DNA from: Clostridia bacterium
GTDB taxonomy: Bacteria; Bacillota; Clostridia; UBA1381
Assembly: GCA_008668455.1 (NCBI GenBank)
Contig: RQCD01000086.1
Span: 1 to 6,638, forward strand
DNA length: 6,638 bases
Direction: 5' to 3'
In this document: piece after piece, positions 1-5,776 of the stretch
Layout of the letters: each line of letters opens with the position of its first letter
Position numbering within the stretch: position 1 is the first letter of the stretch
Notes under the pieces: generated by a model
Told to the model about the DNA's origin: nothing
The model's input: the letters and a program-made list of their open reading frames with translations, nothing else
The model's database searches: none
Program-made: the position numbers and the translations under genes

Positions 1-733
1 ATCCAAGCCTCCGAAGATCAGAAACAACAATTTTACCATTGATGAAAACGGTATTTTAACCGTCCGCGGTGAGGATTCCTTTACAGGACATGGAACGGTC
101 AAAGCGGAACTGTACAGTAATTTTGGAAAAAAAGAGCTGTGTTATTCCGATACAAAATGCGTTCTCCGGGATTATGAATTTACATTTCCGATGGACGCAG
201 CCTACGACGGAACAACCTCTCCGGATTATATTCTGGAAATCACCTTAAACGACGGAACGGTGAAACGGGATTATTTCACCTATGAGACGAAAAAGCAGAA
301 AAACGAATACTGCACAATCACAGACGAATTTTACGACTTTGACAAGGTGTACCGGGCAGAGTTTTGTGATATAAAAAAGGGACAGAAAAACTATGTGATT
401 CCGAAATGGTTCTGGGGGAACGGCACGTTTGGCCCTGCGAAAATTGTGTATCATATTCCGGAGGATTTTTGCCTGGAACAGCTGCAAATTGACGCAAAAA
501 CAAGGGATTTGAAGGTGTATCATGTGTATGCGTCCTGCGATGATGAGAACTATGCATCAATAGAGCTTAGGTGGCAGGTGTCGGAGAACGGAACAGCATG
601 CGGGACATTTCAAAAAAAGGATGAGGACATACGCTTTATTATGATTGATCTCTCATATGGTTTTTCGGACTACTGGAGAGCTTACGAAGCCGAGCTTTAC
701 CGGGTAAAGATCAAGACTAAGAGGAAGGATTAA
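1..733 (+). CDS. C-terminal part of a modular, probably carbohydrate-binding protein (5' truncated)
   Basis: The reading frame is open from the left edge (first complete codon at base 2) to TAA at 731-733, giving 243 residues. The ATG at 191 is internal: the frame continues unbroken upstream and the preceding 63 residues have the same character. Residues 1-95 read as alternating beta strands typical of an Ig-like or accessory beta-sandwich module (for example FTIDENGILTVRG and YILEITLNDGTVKRDYF). After a lysine-rich linker, residues 106-240 look like a discoidin/galactose-binding-like sandwich, with a pattern such as KIVYHIPEDFCLEQLQIDA followed by VYHVYASCDD. No catalytic motif is visible, so any enzymatic part must lie upstream of the window. 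The stop is 10 bases before the next start, so the two genes are probably one operon. The family was not recognised by name. The modular fold is inferred from strand pattern only; the coding call is firm. Confidence 0.85.
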   Translation, partial: SKPPKIRNNNFTIDENGILTVRGEDSFTGHGTVKAELYSNFGKKELCYSDTKCVLRDYEFTFPMDAAYDGTTSPDYILEITLNDGTVKRDYFTYETKKQKNEYCTITDEFYDFDKVYRAEFCDIKKGQKNYVIPKWFWGNGTFGPAKIVYHIPEDFCLEQLQIDAKTRDLKVYHVYASCDDENYASIELRWQVSENGTACGTFQKKDEDIRFIMIDLSYGFSDYWRAYEAELYRVKIKTKRKD

Positions 734-736
734 AAT

Positions 737-741
737 AGGAG
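737..741 (+). promoter_or_regulatory. Ribosome binding site unusually close to the start
   Basis: AGGAG at 737-741 is the best Shine-Dalgarno match before the ATG at 744, but only two bases separate them, against the usual five to nine. A second purine-rich stretch (GAGGAAGG, 721-728) lies inside the end of the upstream gene and is rather far away, at 15 bases. Translation may depend on coupling to termination of the upstream gene at 733. The next in-frame ATG (816) has no better site and would remove a plausible first beta strand, so 744 is kept. Confidence 0.5.
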
Positions 742-743
742 TC

Positions 744-2930
744 ATGATACAATATACTACAAACACATATTCAATAGATTTGGATGAGGAAAAGGGACAT
801 ATTTCATATTTGAAAATGTATCAGAAAGAATGTATAAAAGATACTCTGCTGCCGCTTTTTCAGATTCAGATGAGAGATGAAAAGGGACAGATACATAGAA
901 TCAATACCTATGACGGAAAGCTTGCTTCAAAGGAAGAAAGTGGAAATAAGTACACGCTGGTCTATCGCGGGTTTGCACCATATCAGCTTGAGGCGGTTGT
1001 ACATCTTGAAATGGGAGCAGAAAAAATCACATGGCGGATTGAAGTTCACAATTGCCCGGAGCTATACTGCATGGAATGGATTGATTTTCCGCAGATTGCC
1101 GTTTGCAACGATTTAAAATCGTCCGGAGGAGAAAGCCAGATCCTTTGGGGATACAACGAGGGAATCATTGTTGAGGATATACAGTTAAGAGAGAGTCTGG
1201 ACGAATTTGCATATAAAGAGCCGGCCTATCCGAGCGAAGGCTTGATGGGCATGTATCCGGCGGTGGTTGAGCTGCAATTTATGGCATATTATAATTCTGC
1301 CGGCGGTCTGTATTTGGGAACACATGATGCGCAAGGATATTTAAAGGGGATTGATTTTCATTCCGAGGGCAGCGGAATCAAATTGCAGTTCCGGCATTTC
1401 TGCGGCTGCAGTTTTGGCGAAGCTTATCAAATGGATTACGGTTTTGTAATGCAGGCATTTTTGGGAGACTGGCACGACGCGGCTGAAATTTACCGCCGCT
1501 GGTTTGACGAGCATAAAAATAAAGCGTTTATTCCGATTGAAGAAAATCCGAATCTGCCGGAATGGTACAAGGATTCGCCGGTGGTGGTGACCTATCCGGT
1601 TCGCGGCAGGCATGATATGGATATCATGCACCCCAACAAGCTATTTCCTTATATCAAAGCGCTTCCGCATATTGAGCGGTACGCAGAAGAAACGGACAGC
1701 AGGGTGATGGCGCTGCTTATGCACTGGGAGGGGAGCGCACCCTGGGCGCCTCCTTATGTCTGGCCTCCTTACGGCGGAGCAGACGCGTTAGAGCAGTTTA
1801 GAGACCGGCTGCATAAAAAAGGGAATTTATTAGGCGTTTATTGCAGCGGAATTTCCTGGACAGAGCAAAGCAATGTTGTAAAAGAGTACCAGACAAAGGA
1901 GCAGTTTCAGAAAGAGCATTTGGAGCAGTACATGTGCGTGTCGCCGACAGGAGAATTGGAGTACAGCCATATTTGCAGAGCTCAGAGAAGCGGATATGAT
2001 ATGTGTATTTCGCAGGAGTTTACAAAAAATGTAATTTCGGATGAGGTAAAGCATATGACTGAGGCTGGGATTGACTATATTCAGGTACTGGATCAAAACC
2101 ACGGAGGAACGCCGTATTTTTGCTACAGCAGAAAACACGGACATCCTCCTGTGCCGGGAAAATGGGTGTCGGAGCATATGGTGGATTTCCTGGAAAGACT
2201 CAAAAAATATACGCATGCAGACGGGAAAAGGGTGTTGCTTGGCTGCGAATCAGCCGCAGCGGAAACCTATATTCCGTATCTGCTTTTCAGCGATAACCGG
2301 TTTAATATCACCTATCGCTTTGGCGGCTATCCCGTTCCGGTATATGCATATGTTTTCCATCAGTATGTCAATAACTTTATGGGAAACCAGGTTTGCAGCC
2401 AGTATGCGTTTGACAACGAAAAATACCCGGATAATCTGCTGATGAGAATTGCATATGCTTATTCTGCCGGAGATATGTTTACGCTTGTGATTAACGAGGA
2501 TGGAAAGATTGTATGGAATTGGGGGTTATCTGATTTCGATTCCATGCCGGATCAGGAGAATATTACTCAGTTTATCAAAGCAGCAAACGCGTATAGGAGA
2601 GGCTATGGAAAGCAGTATTTAAATTGCGGTCAAATGCAAAAACCGCTAAAGATTATAACGAAGAAGCATGCTTCAATTATGCTGAAGTGCGGATTCCTAT
2701 ATGAACCGGATATGCTTTTCACCAGCAGATGGAAAGCGTCAGACGGCAGTGTCGGACAGTTTCTGATCAATTATAATGCTTGTAGCGTAAAAGCGGAAAT
2801 TTGTACAGACCGAAAAATTCAAATTCGGTCGGCAGACGGAAAAACCGTCAGCTCCCATACTCCGAAGGATGGAAAGGTGGAGCTGTACGTCAATCCTCTT
2901 GACGTGGTATTGTTTGAGGAAATTCAATAA
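744..2930 (+). CDS. DUF6259-like putative intracellular glycoside hydrolase
   Basis: This 728-residue protein has no signal peptide or membrane segment, so it should act in the cytoplasm. Residues 1-240 are beta-rich, like the N-terminal sandwich of large retaining glycosidases (YTLVYRGF, KITWRIEVHN, GGLYLGTHD). Residues 270-600 look like a TIM barrel: LMHWEGSAPWAPPYVWPPYG at 325-344, NLLGVYCSGISW at 361-372, DYIQVLDQNHGG at 444-455 and RVLLGCESAAAE at 496-507. The aromatic-rich WAPPYVWPPYGG stretch and overall layout match what I recall of DUF6259 proteins. By analogy with clan-D and GH101-like barrels, Asp450 at a strand end could be the nucleophile and Glu502 the acid/base; this is inference. 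Residues 640-728 form a C-terminal beta domain. It follows the upstream modular gene by 10 bases, suggesting co-transcription. Likely role: hydrolysis of an imported oligosaccharide or glycoside. Substrate and linkage are unknown. The gene call is certain, the family likely, the activity inferred. Confidence 0.85.
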   Translation: MIQYTTNTYSIDLDEEKGHISYLKMYQKECIKDTLLPLFQIQMRDEKGQIHRINTYDGKLASKEESGNKYTLVYRGFAPYQLEAVVHLEMGAEKITWRIEVHNCPELYCMEWIDFPQIAVCNDLKSSGGESQILWGYNEGIIVEDIQLRESLDEFAYKEPAYPSEGLMGMYPAVVELQFMAYYNSAGGLYLGTHDAQGYLKGIDFHSEGSGIKLQFRHFCGCSFGEAYQMDYGFVMQAFLGDWHDAAEIYRRWFDEHKNKAFIPIEENPNLPEWYKDSPVVVTYPVRGRHDMDIMHPNKLFPYIKALPHIERYAEETDSRVMALLMHWEGSAPWAPPYVWPPYGGADALEQFRDRLHKKGNLLGVYCSGISWTEQSNVVKEYQTKEQFQKEHLEQYMCVSPTGELEYSHICRAQRSGYDMCISQEFTKNVISDEVKHMTEAGIDYIQVLDQNHGGTPYFCYSRKHGHPPVPGKWVSEHMVDFLERLKKYTHADGKRVLLGCESAAAETYIPYLLFSDNRFNITYRFGGYPVPVYAYVFHQYVNNFMGNQVCSQYAFDNEKYPDNLLMRIAYAYSAGDMFTLVINEDGKIVWNWGLSDFDSMPDQENITQFIKAANAYRRGYGKQYLNCGQMQKPLKIITKKHASIMLKCGFLYEPDMLFTSRWKASDGSVGQFLINYNACSVKAEICTDRKIQIRSADGKTVSSHTPKDGKVELYVNPLDVVLFEEIQ
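2808..2906 (+). repeat. Cluster of three short perfect inverted repeats at the 3' end of the enzyme gene
   Basis: Three hairpin-capable repeats lie inside the last 125 bases of the coding region: GACCGAA (2808-2814) with TTCGGTC (2824-2830); GACGG (2835-2839) with CCGTC (2845-2849) around an A5 loop; and ACGTCAA (2887-2893) with TTGACGT (2899-2905) around a five-base loop. None is followed by a T-run, so they are not simple terminators. They could stabilise the 3' end of the mRNA or arise by chance. Confidence 0.4.
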
Positions 2931-2968
2931 GCATTTATGATAGGGATGTAAAAAAGAGTGCAGAACGC

Positions 2969-3018
2969 TCCAAACGCGCCCGACGGCGTACTGGCATACT
3001 CCGAGCGGCGCGTTTGGA
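2969..3018. repeat. Long intergenic palindrome between convergent genes
   Basis: TCCAAACGCGCC (2969-2980) and GGCGCGTTTGGA (3007-3018) form a perfect 12-bp stem. Inside it, CGG (2984-2986)/CCG (3001-3003) and GTA (2988-2990)/TAC (2997-2999) continue the pairing past a small internal loop, so the whole 50 bases can fold into one imperfect hairpin. It begins 38 bases after the enzyme stop and is far richer in G and C than its surroundings. On the plus strand no T-run follows. On the minus strand six Ts (2950-2955 region) lie about 13 bases beyond the stem, too far for a textbook intrinsic terminator but possibly relevant to ending the regulator-kinase transcript. It may instead be a dispersed intergenic palindrome of this genome. 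The structure is seen directly; the function is open. Confidence 0.65.
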
Positions 3019-3023
3019 ATACA

Positions 3024-3110
3024 GTTTAAGGGCAATCATCATAGGAAATCCGCAAAAAATGCGGATTTCAACCAAAATAATCTATTTTCAAGACATTTTT
3101 GCCCTTGAAC
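3024..3110. repeat. Nested inverted repeat, possible structured RNA or miniature mobile element
   Basis: GTTTAAGGGCAA (3024-3035) pairs with TTGCCCTTGAAC (3099-3110) over 12 positions, one of them a U-G pair if the plus strand is transcribed. Within the enclosed 63 bases, GAAATCCGC (3045-3053) and GCGGATTTC (3061-3069) make a perfect 9-bp hairpin with a seven-base A-rich loop, and AAAATA (3074-3079)/TATTTT (3083-3088) a weak third one. The U-G pair becomes a C-A mismatch on the other strand, which slightly favours plus-strand RNA. No T-run directly follows either side of the outer stem. It could be a multi-branch RNA, a bidirectional 3'-end element or a MITE-like remnant with terminal inverted repeats. 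No coding potential is seen. Confidence 0.55.
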
Positions 3111-3172
3111 CGTCTGTGCCTTTTTTGATATCCCCTTTTTTCAAAATGAGCTGAAATACCTTTTTATGTGAT

Positions 3173-4858
3173 TCATTGTTCACCTGCTGACTCATAAAAT
3201 TTTGCAGGCAGTTCAATATGGATTGTAGTCAATTGAAATTGCTTGGAATCAACGGTAATCCCGTAGGACTTGCCATAGTGAAGCTTCAGACGGTAGTTAA
3301 TATTATTCAGTCCGATATGATTATCGGACAATGACAAATTGTTTTCTAAGTTTTGCTGAATCAGCGTCAATTGATCCGGTGCAATTCCAATTCCATCATC
3401 CTGAATATCAATACAAAGTTTATTTTCCTCCTGTCTGCCTGTGATAGAGATGTGGAGTGGATTCCGTAGCTTTGAATTATGCTTAATTGAATTTTCAACA
3501 ACAGGCTGAAGAATCATTTTAATGATTTCATATTGATAAAGATTTTTGTCTACATCAACTTCTACCATGTAACGCTGTGGCTGGCGGATTGATAGAATTG
3601 TGATATATTCCTGTAACATAGAAAGCTCCTGCTCCAGGGTGACGATTGCATGACTATTTAAGGAATAGCGTGTAATATGCGATAATGCAATCGAAATATC
3701 CATAATTTCTGGAATGCCCTTTATATGGGCAATGCTTCTAATACAATCCAGTGTGTTATAAAGAAAATGCGGATTGATTTGCAGCTGTAACGTATAGAAA
3801 AGCGCTTTTTTATCCTCTAATTCCCGTTCGTACAAATTTTGCTGATTTTTTAAGATCTCGCGTGAAAGCTGTTCATTTTTGCGAATCATATGATTGATAT
3901 GATTCACAATCGTATCAAATTCCAGGGTGTTTTGTTGGTCAATTTTTGTGTTTTTATTCAGAATGACATAGTTATTCAGAAAGGATGTAATTTGATTCAC
4001 CGGTTGATTAATATATTGCTTGTAGAATGCATTCATGAATAAAATCATAATCAAAAGAATCAGCGGTTCAATCAGAATAAACGGCGATGCAAGCTTTAGG
4101 GTGGAAGATTGCATATAATTTAAAAAATAGCTGCCGGAAAGCTGCCAGGAGGTATGCGGAACATCGATGGTCATGGTAGACTCATGCTGATTTGTTCCTC
4201 TGTGTCGGATCATAGCAATTTCCTGTTTGTTTTTGTTTTTTTCCAGGATCAATTCAAAGTTTTCATCATAGGAGAGTGAGTAGGATAATTCGGTTATGTT
4301 GATTCTGGCAGTTACCGCAACAGCTCCTAAATGGTTCATGCCGACATAGGAGGTGTTTGGTATGGAAAGCTCGGCGTAAGAATATAGAAAAATATCCCGA
4401 AAGATAGAGTCTTCTTCATGATAGATTTGAAATTGATCCTTAGCAACGGTATTTGCTTCGGAAATTTTGCGGATGAGCGGTTCCGGGAGATCTGGTGAGG
4501 AAAACAGAATATTGTGATTTGTTCCAAACAAAATAATTCCGTAATTCGGAGAAGTTAAAGCTTGCAGGCGCAGCAGCTCCTGACGGCATTCAACCCGTCT
4601 TTGTTCTGACTGATCTATGAGATAACTTGTTGCCGCCGGCGTGTGGGAGATGATTTTTTGCAGGGAAGAAATTGTCTCCATATTTTTTTGAAACACATTT
4701 GAAGTGGAGCTTAAATAAACGCTCACCTTTAGCCTGCGTTCTGTTTCTAACTGCGAAAAAACAGATTTCAGCGAAATAATCTGTATGATTACAAGAATGA
4801 TAATTGATACAATAAAGAAAGAAAAAAATGTATGTTTCAGACTTTTTTTCTGTTTCAT
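3173..4858 (-). CDS. YesM-type sensor histidine kinase (LytS/His_kinase family)
   Basis: This 561-residue membrane kinase should sense an extracellular signal and phosphorylate the regulator encoded just upstream in the same operon. Order of parts: short basic N-terminus, membrane helix at about 11-30, an extracellular sensor of about 225 residues (31-255, possibly Cache-like), second membrane helix at about 256-277, a HAMP-like stretch (INQPVNQI, 283-290), a predicted coiled coil (about 325-352), then the His_kinase region. The LQINPHFLYNTLD motif places the phospho-acceptor at His364. The ATPase part has the N box PVVENSIKH (452-460), the G1 box DDGIGI (487-492) and a G2-like HIGLNNI (514-520). 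All key residues are present and the length is normal for the family. The start ATG follows the regulator stop by 14 bases, with GAAGGGA as ribosome binding site. The ligand is unknown; the context suggests a glycan or oligosaccharide. Confidence 0.95.
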   Translation of the reverse strand: MKQKKSLKHTFFSFFIVSIIILVIIQIISLKSVFSQLETERRLKVSVYLSSTSNVFQKNMETISSLQKIISHTPAATSYLIDQSEQRRVECRQELLRLQALTSPNYGIILFGTNHNILFSSPDLPEPLIRKISEANTVAKDQFQIYHEEDSIFRDIFLYSYAELSIPNTSYVGMNHLGAVAVTARINITELSYSLSYDENFELILEKNKNKQEIAMIRHRGTNQHESTMTIDVPHTSWQLSGSYFLNYMQSSTLKLASPFILIEPLILLIMILFMNAFYKQYINQPVNQITSFLNNYVILNKNTKIDQQNTLEFDTIVNHINHMIRKNEQLSREILKNQQNLYERELEDKKALFYTLQLQINPHFLYNTLDCIRSIAHIKGIPEIMDISIALSHITRYSLNSHAIVTLEQELSMLQEYITILSIRQPQRYMVEVDVDKNLYQYEIIKMILQPVVENSIKHNSKLRNPLHISITGRQEENKLCIDIQDDGIGIAPDQLTLIQQNLENNLSLSDNHIGLNNINYRLKLHYGKSYGITVDSKQFQLTTIHIELPAKFYESAGEQ

Positions 4859-4872
4859 TTCCGTCGTCCCTT

Positions 4873-5592
4873 CTAATATTCATAAGGAGTTACCCCAAAA
4901 TATTTCTTAAAGCTTTTGTTAAAATGCGAATAATCGTAGTTTAAAAAGCCTGCAATTTCCTGGGTGCTTTTTCCTTCCAGGAGAAGCTTTGCTGCCTGAT
5001 TCATTTTCAGGTTAATAATATATTCAAAAAAACTGCAATTAAAATATTTTTGGAATAGCTGACAGCAATAGGAGTCACTTAACCCAAACAGCTCAGAGAC
5101 TGTATGAAGCGACAATTTCTCCATATAATTTGCATCAATATAAGAAAGCATCTGCACAAAAGAAGGATTGGAAATGCTCACATGGGCTGTGGGAGTATGT
5201 AGCGAGACTGCATATTTTTCATCCAGGTGTTTTTGCAATTTTATCAAAACATTTATTGCGTCGTCTTCTGTAATTGGCTTTAAAAGATAGTCCAAAGCGC
5301 CGTTTCGGATCGCTTCCTGTGCATAACGAAAATCGCTGTGTGCGCTGATAATTACAAATTTTGTTTCTAAATTACGCTTTTGAGCCTGACTCATCAATTC
5401 CAGTCCGCTCATACCCGGCATGTTTACATCGGTAAATACAATGTCAGGAAGCTTTTTTATGAGCAGTTCCATAGCTGTATCGCTGTCGGATACAGCATCC
5501 AGTAATTCAAAATTATAAGTTTTCCATGGAAACAGCATTGCCAGGGATTGCAGTGTCCATGGCTCGTCATCCACCAAAAGTGCCGTATACAT
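4873..5592 (-). CDS. Compact YesN-type response regulator (REC + AraC-type DNA-binding domain)
   Basis: At 239 residues this is the regulator partner of the downstream kinase. The receiver domain (1-122) has the acidic pair Asp8-Asp9, phospho-acceptor Asp55 in FTDVNMPGMSG, the switch Ser83 in IISAHSDF and Lys105 in DYLLKPI. Residues 145-239 are an AraC-type DNA-binding domain with two helix-turn-helix units, around VSELFGLSDSYCCQLFQKYF (165-184) and TQEIAGFLNYDYSHFNKSFK (210-229), ending FGVTPYEY. The two domains are joined by only about 20 residues, whereas many YesN-type proteins carry a long extra middle region and reach 350-550 residues. Nothing appears truncated. The start at 5592 is preceded by AAAGGCGG at a suitable distance and by a good promoter at 5624-5653. 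It probably acts as a transcriptional activator of the divergent gene and possibly of its own operon. Confidence 0.95.
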   Translation of the reverse strand: MYTALLVDDEPWTLQSLAMLFPWKTYNFELLDAVSDSDTAMELLIKKLPDIVFTDVNMPGMSGLELMSQAQKRNLETKFVIISAHSDFRYAQEAIRNGALDYLLKPITEDDAINVLIKLQKHLDEKYAVSLHTPTAHVSISNPSFVQMLSYIDANYMEKLSLHTVSELFGLSDSYCCQLFQKYFNCSFFEYIINLKMNQAAKLLLEGKSTQEIAGFLNYDYSHFNKSFKKYFGVTPYEY

Positions 5593-5623
5593 TTTTTCGC
5601 CGCCTTTCTGCCTTGTTACAACT

Positions 5624-5653
5624 ATTGTAGCACATTCCTTTCTAAAAAGTCAA
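5624..5653 (-). promoter_or_regulatory. Sigma-A-type promoter of the regulator-kinase operon
   Basis: Read on the minus strand, TTGACT (5653-5648) is followed after 18 bases by TACAAT (5629-5624), with TGC just before the -10 giving an extended -10 element. Transcription should start near 5617, leaving a leader of about 25 bases before the ATG at 5592. Spacing and hexamers are close to consensus, so basal expression is expected without an activator. Confidence 0.75.
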
Positions 5654-5680
5654 CCAAAAAACGCACTTTCCAAAATATAA

Positions 5681-5703
5681 ACATAAAACTATGACATAAA
5701 ACT
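5681..5703. promoter_or_regulatory. Perfect 10-bp direct repeat, candidate operator of the divergent region
   Basis: ACATAAAACT occurs at 5681-5690 and again at 5694-5703, separated by ATG, a 13-base period. A degenerate third copy (ACATTGAAAA, 5713-5722) overlaps the -35 of the plus promoter. The pair sits 12 bases upstream of that -35, about -70 to -48 from the predicted start, a usual place for AraC-type activators, which often bind direct repeats. It also lies 27 bases from the -35 of the minus promoter. Binding by the adjacent regulator is inferred. Confidence 0.55.
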
Positions 5704-5715
5704 AAATCTGCGACA

Positions 5716-5744
5716 TTGAAAAGAACATTTTTTTTTGCTACAAT
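5716..5744 (+). promoter_or_regulatory. Sigma-A-type promoter of the secreted-protein gene
   Basis: TTGAAA (5716-5721) and TACAAT (5739-5744) are separated by 17 bases, and TGC directly before the -10 gives an extended -10. The spacer holds a run of nine Ts. Transcription should start near 5751, about 26 bases ahead of the ATG at 5777. The -10 and its TGC are identical to those of the divergent promoter, while the -35 is somewhat weaker, consistent with activator dependence. Confidence 0.75.
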
Positions 5745-5763
5745 CAAATCAGATCAAACAAAG

Positions 5764-5771
5764 AAAGGAAA
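5764..5771 (+). promoter_or_regulatory. Ribosome binding site fixing the start of the secreted-protein gene
   Basis: AAAGGAAA lies a few bases ahead of the ATG at 5777. It supports this start, which also gives a complete signal peptide. The earlier ATG-like or TTG starts in other frames overlap the promoter and lack such a site. Confidence 0.6.
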
Positions 5772-5776
5772 AAGAC

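Noticed and set aside
191..193. ATG at 191 as the start of the left-hand gene
   Set aside because: The frame is open and protein-like all the way to the left edge and no ribosome binding site precedes this ATG, so it is an internal methionine.
2739..3035. Minus-strand open frame across the convergent intergenic region
   Set aside because: It runs through the palindrome and antisense to the enzyme gene, with no ribosome binding site or domain.
3045..3069. Perfect 9-bp hairpin as an intrinsic terminator
   Set aside because: There is no run of Ts directly after the stem on either strand, so only an inverted-repeat call is made.
3118..3166. Three CC-T(5-6) runs as terminators or a repeat array
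   Set aside because: No stable stem precedes the T-runs on the plus strand and the spacing is irregular, so it is best seen as AT-rich spacer.
4590..4883. Minus-strand open frame overlapping the start of the kinase and the end of the regulator
   Set aside because: It is a frame shadow; the two overlapping genes have intact family motifs and its own translation shows no recognisable domain.
5646..5669. AAAGT / ACTTT inverted repeat next to the minus promoter -35
   Set aside because: Only five bases per arm with a 14-base gap in A/T-rich DNA; expected by chance.
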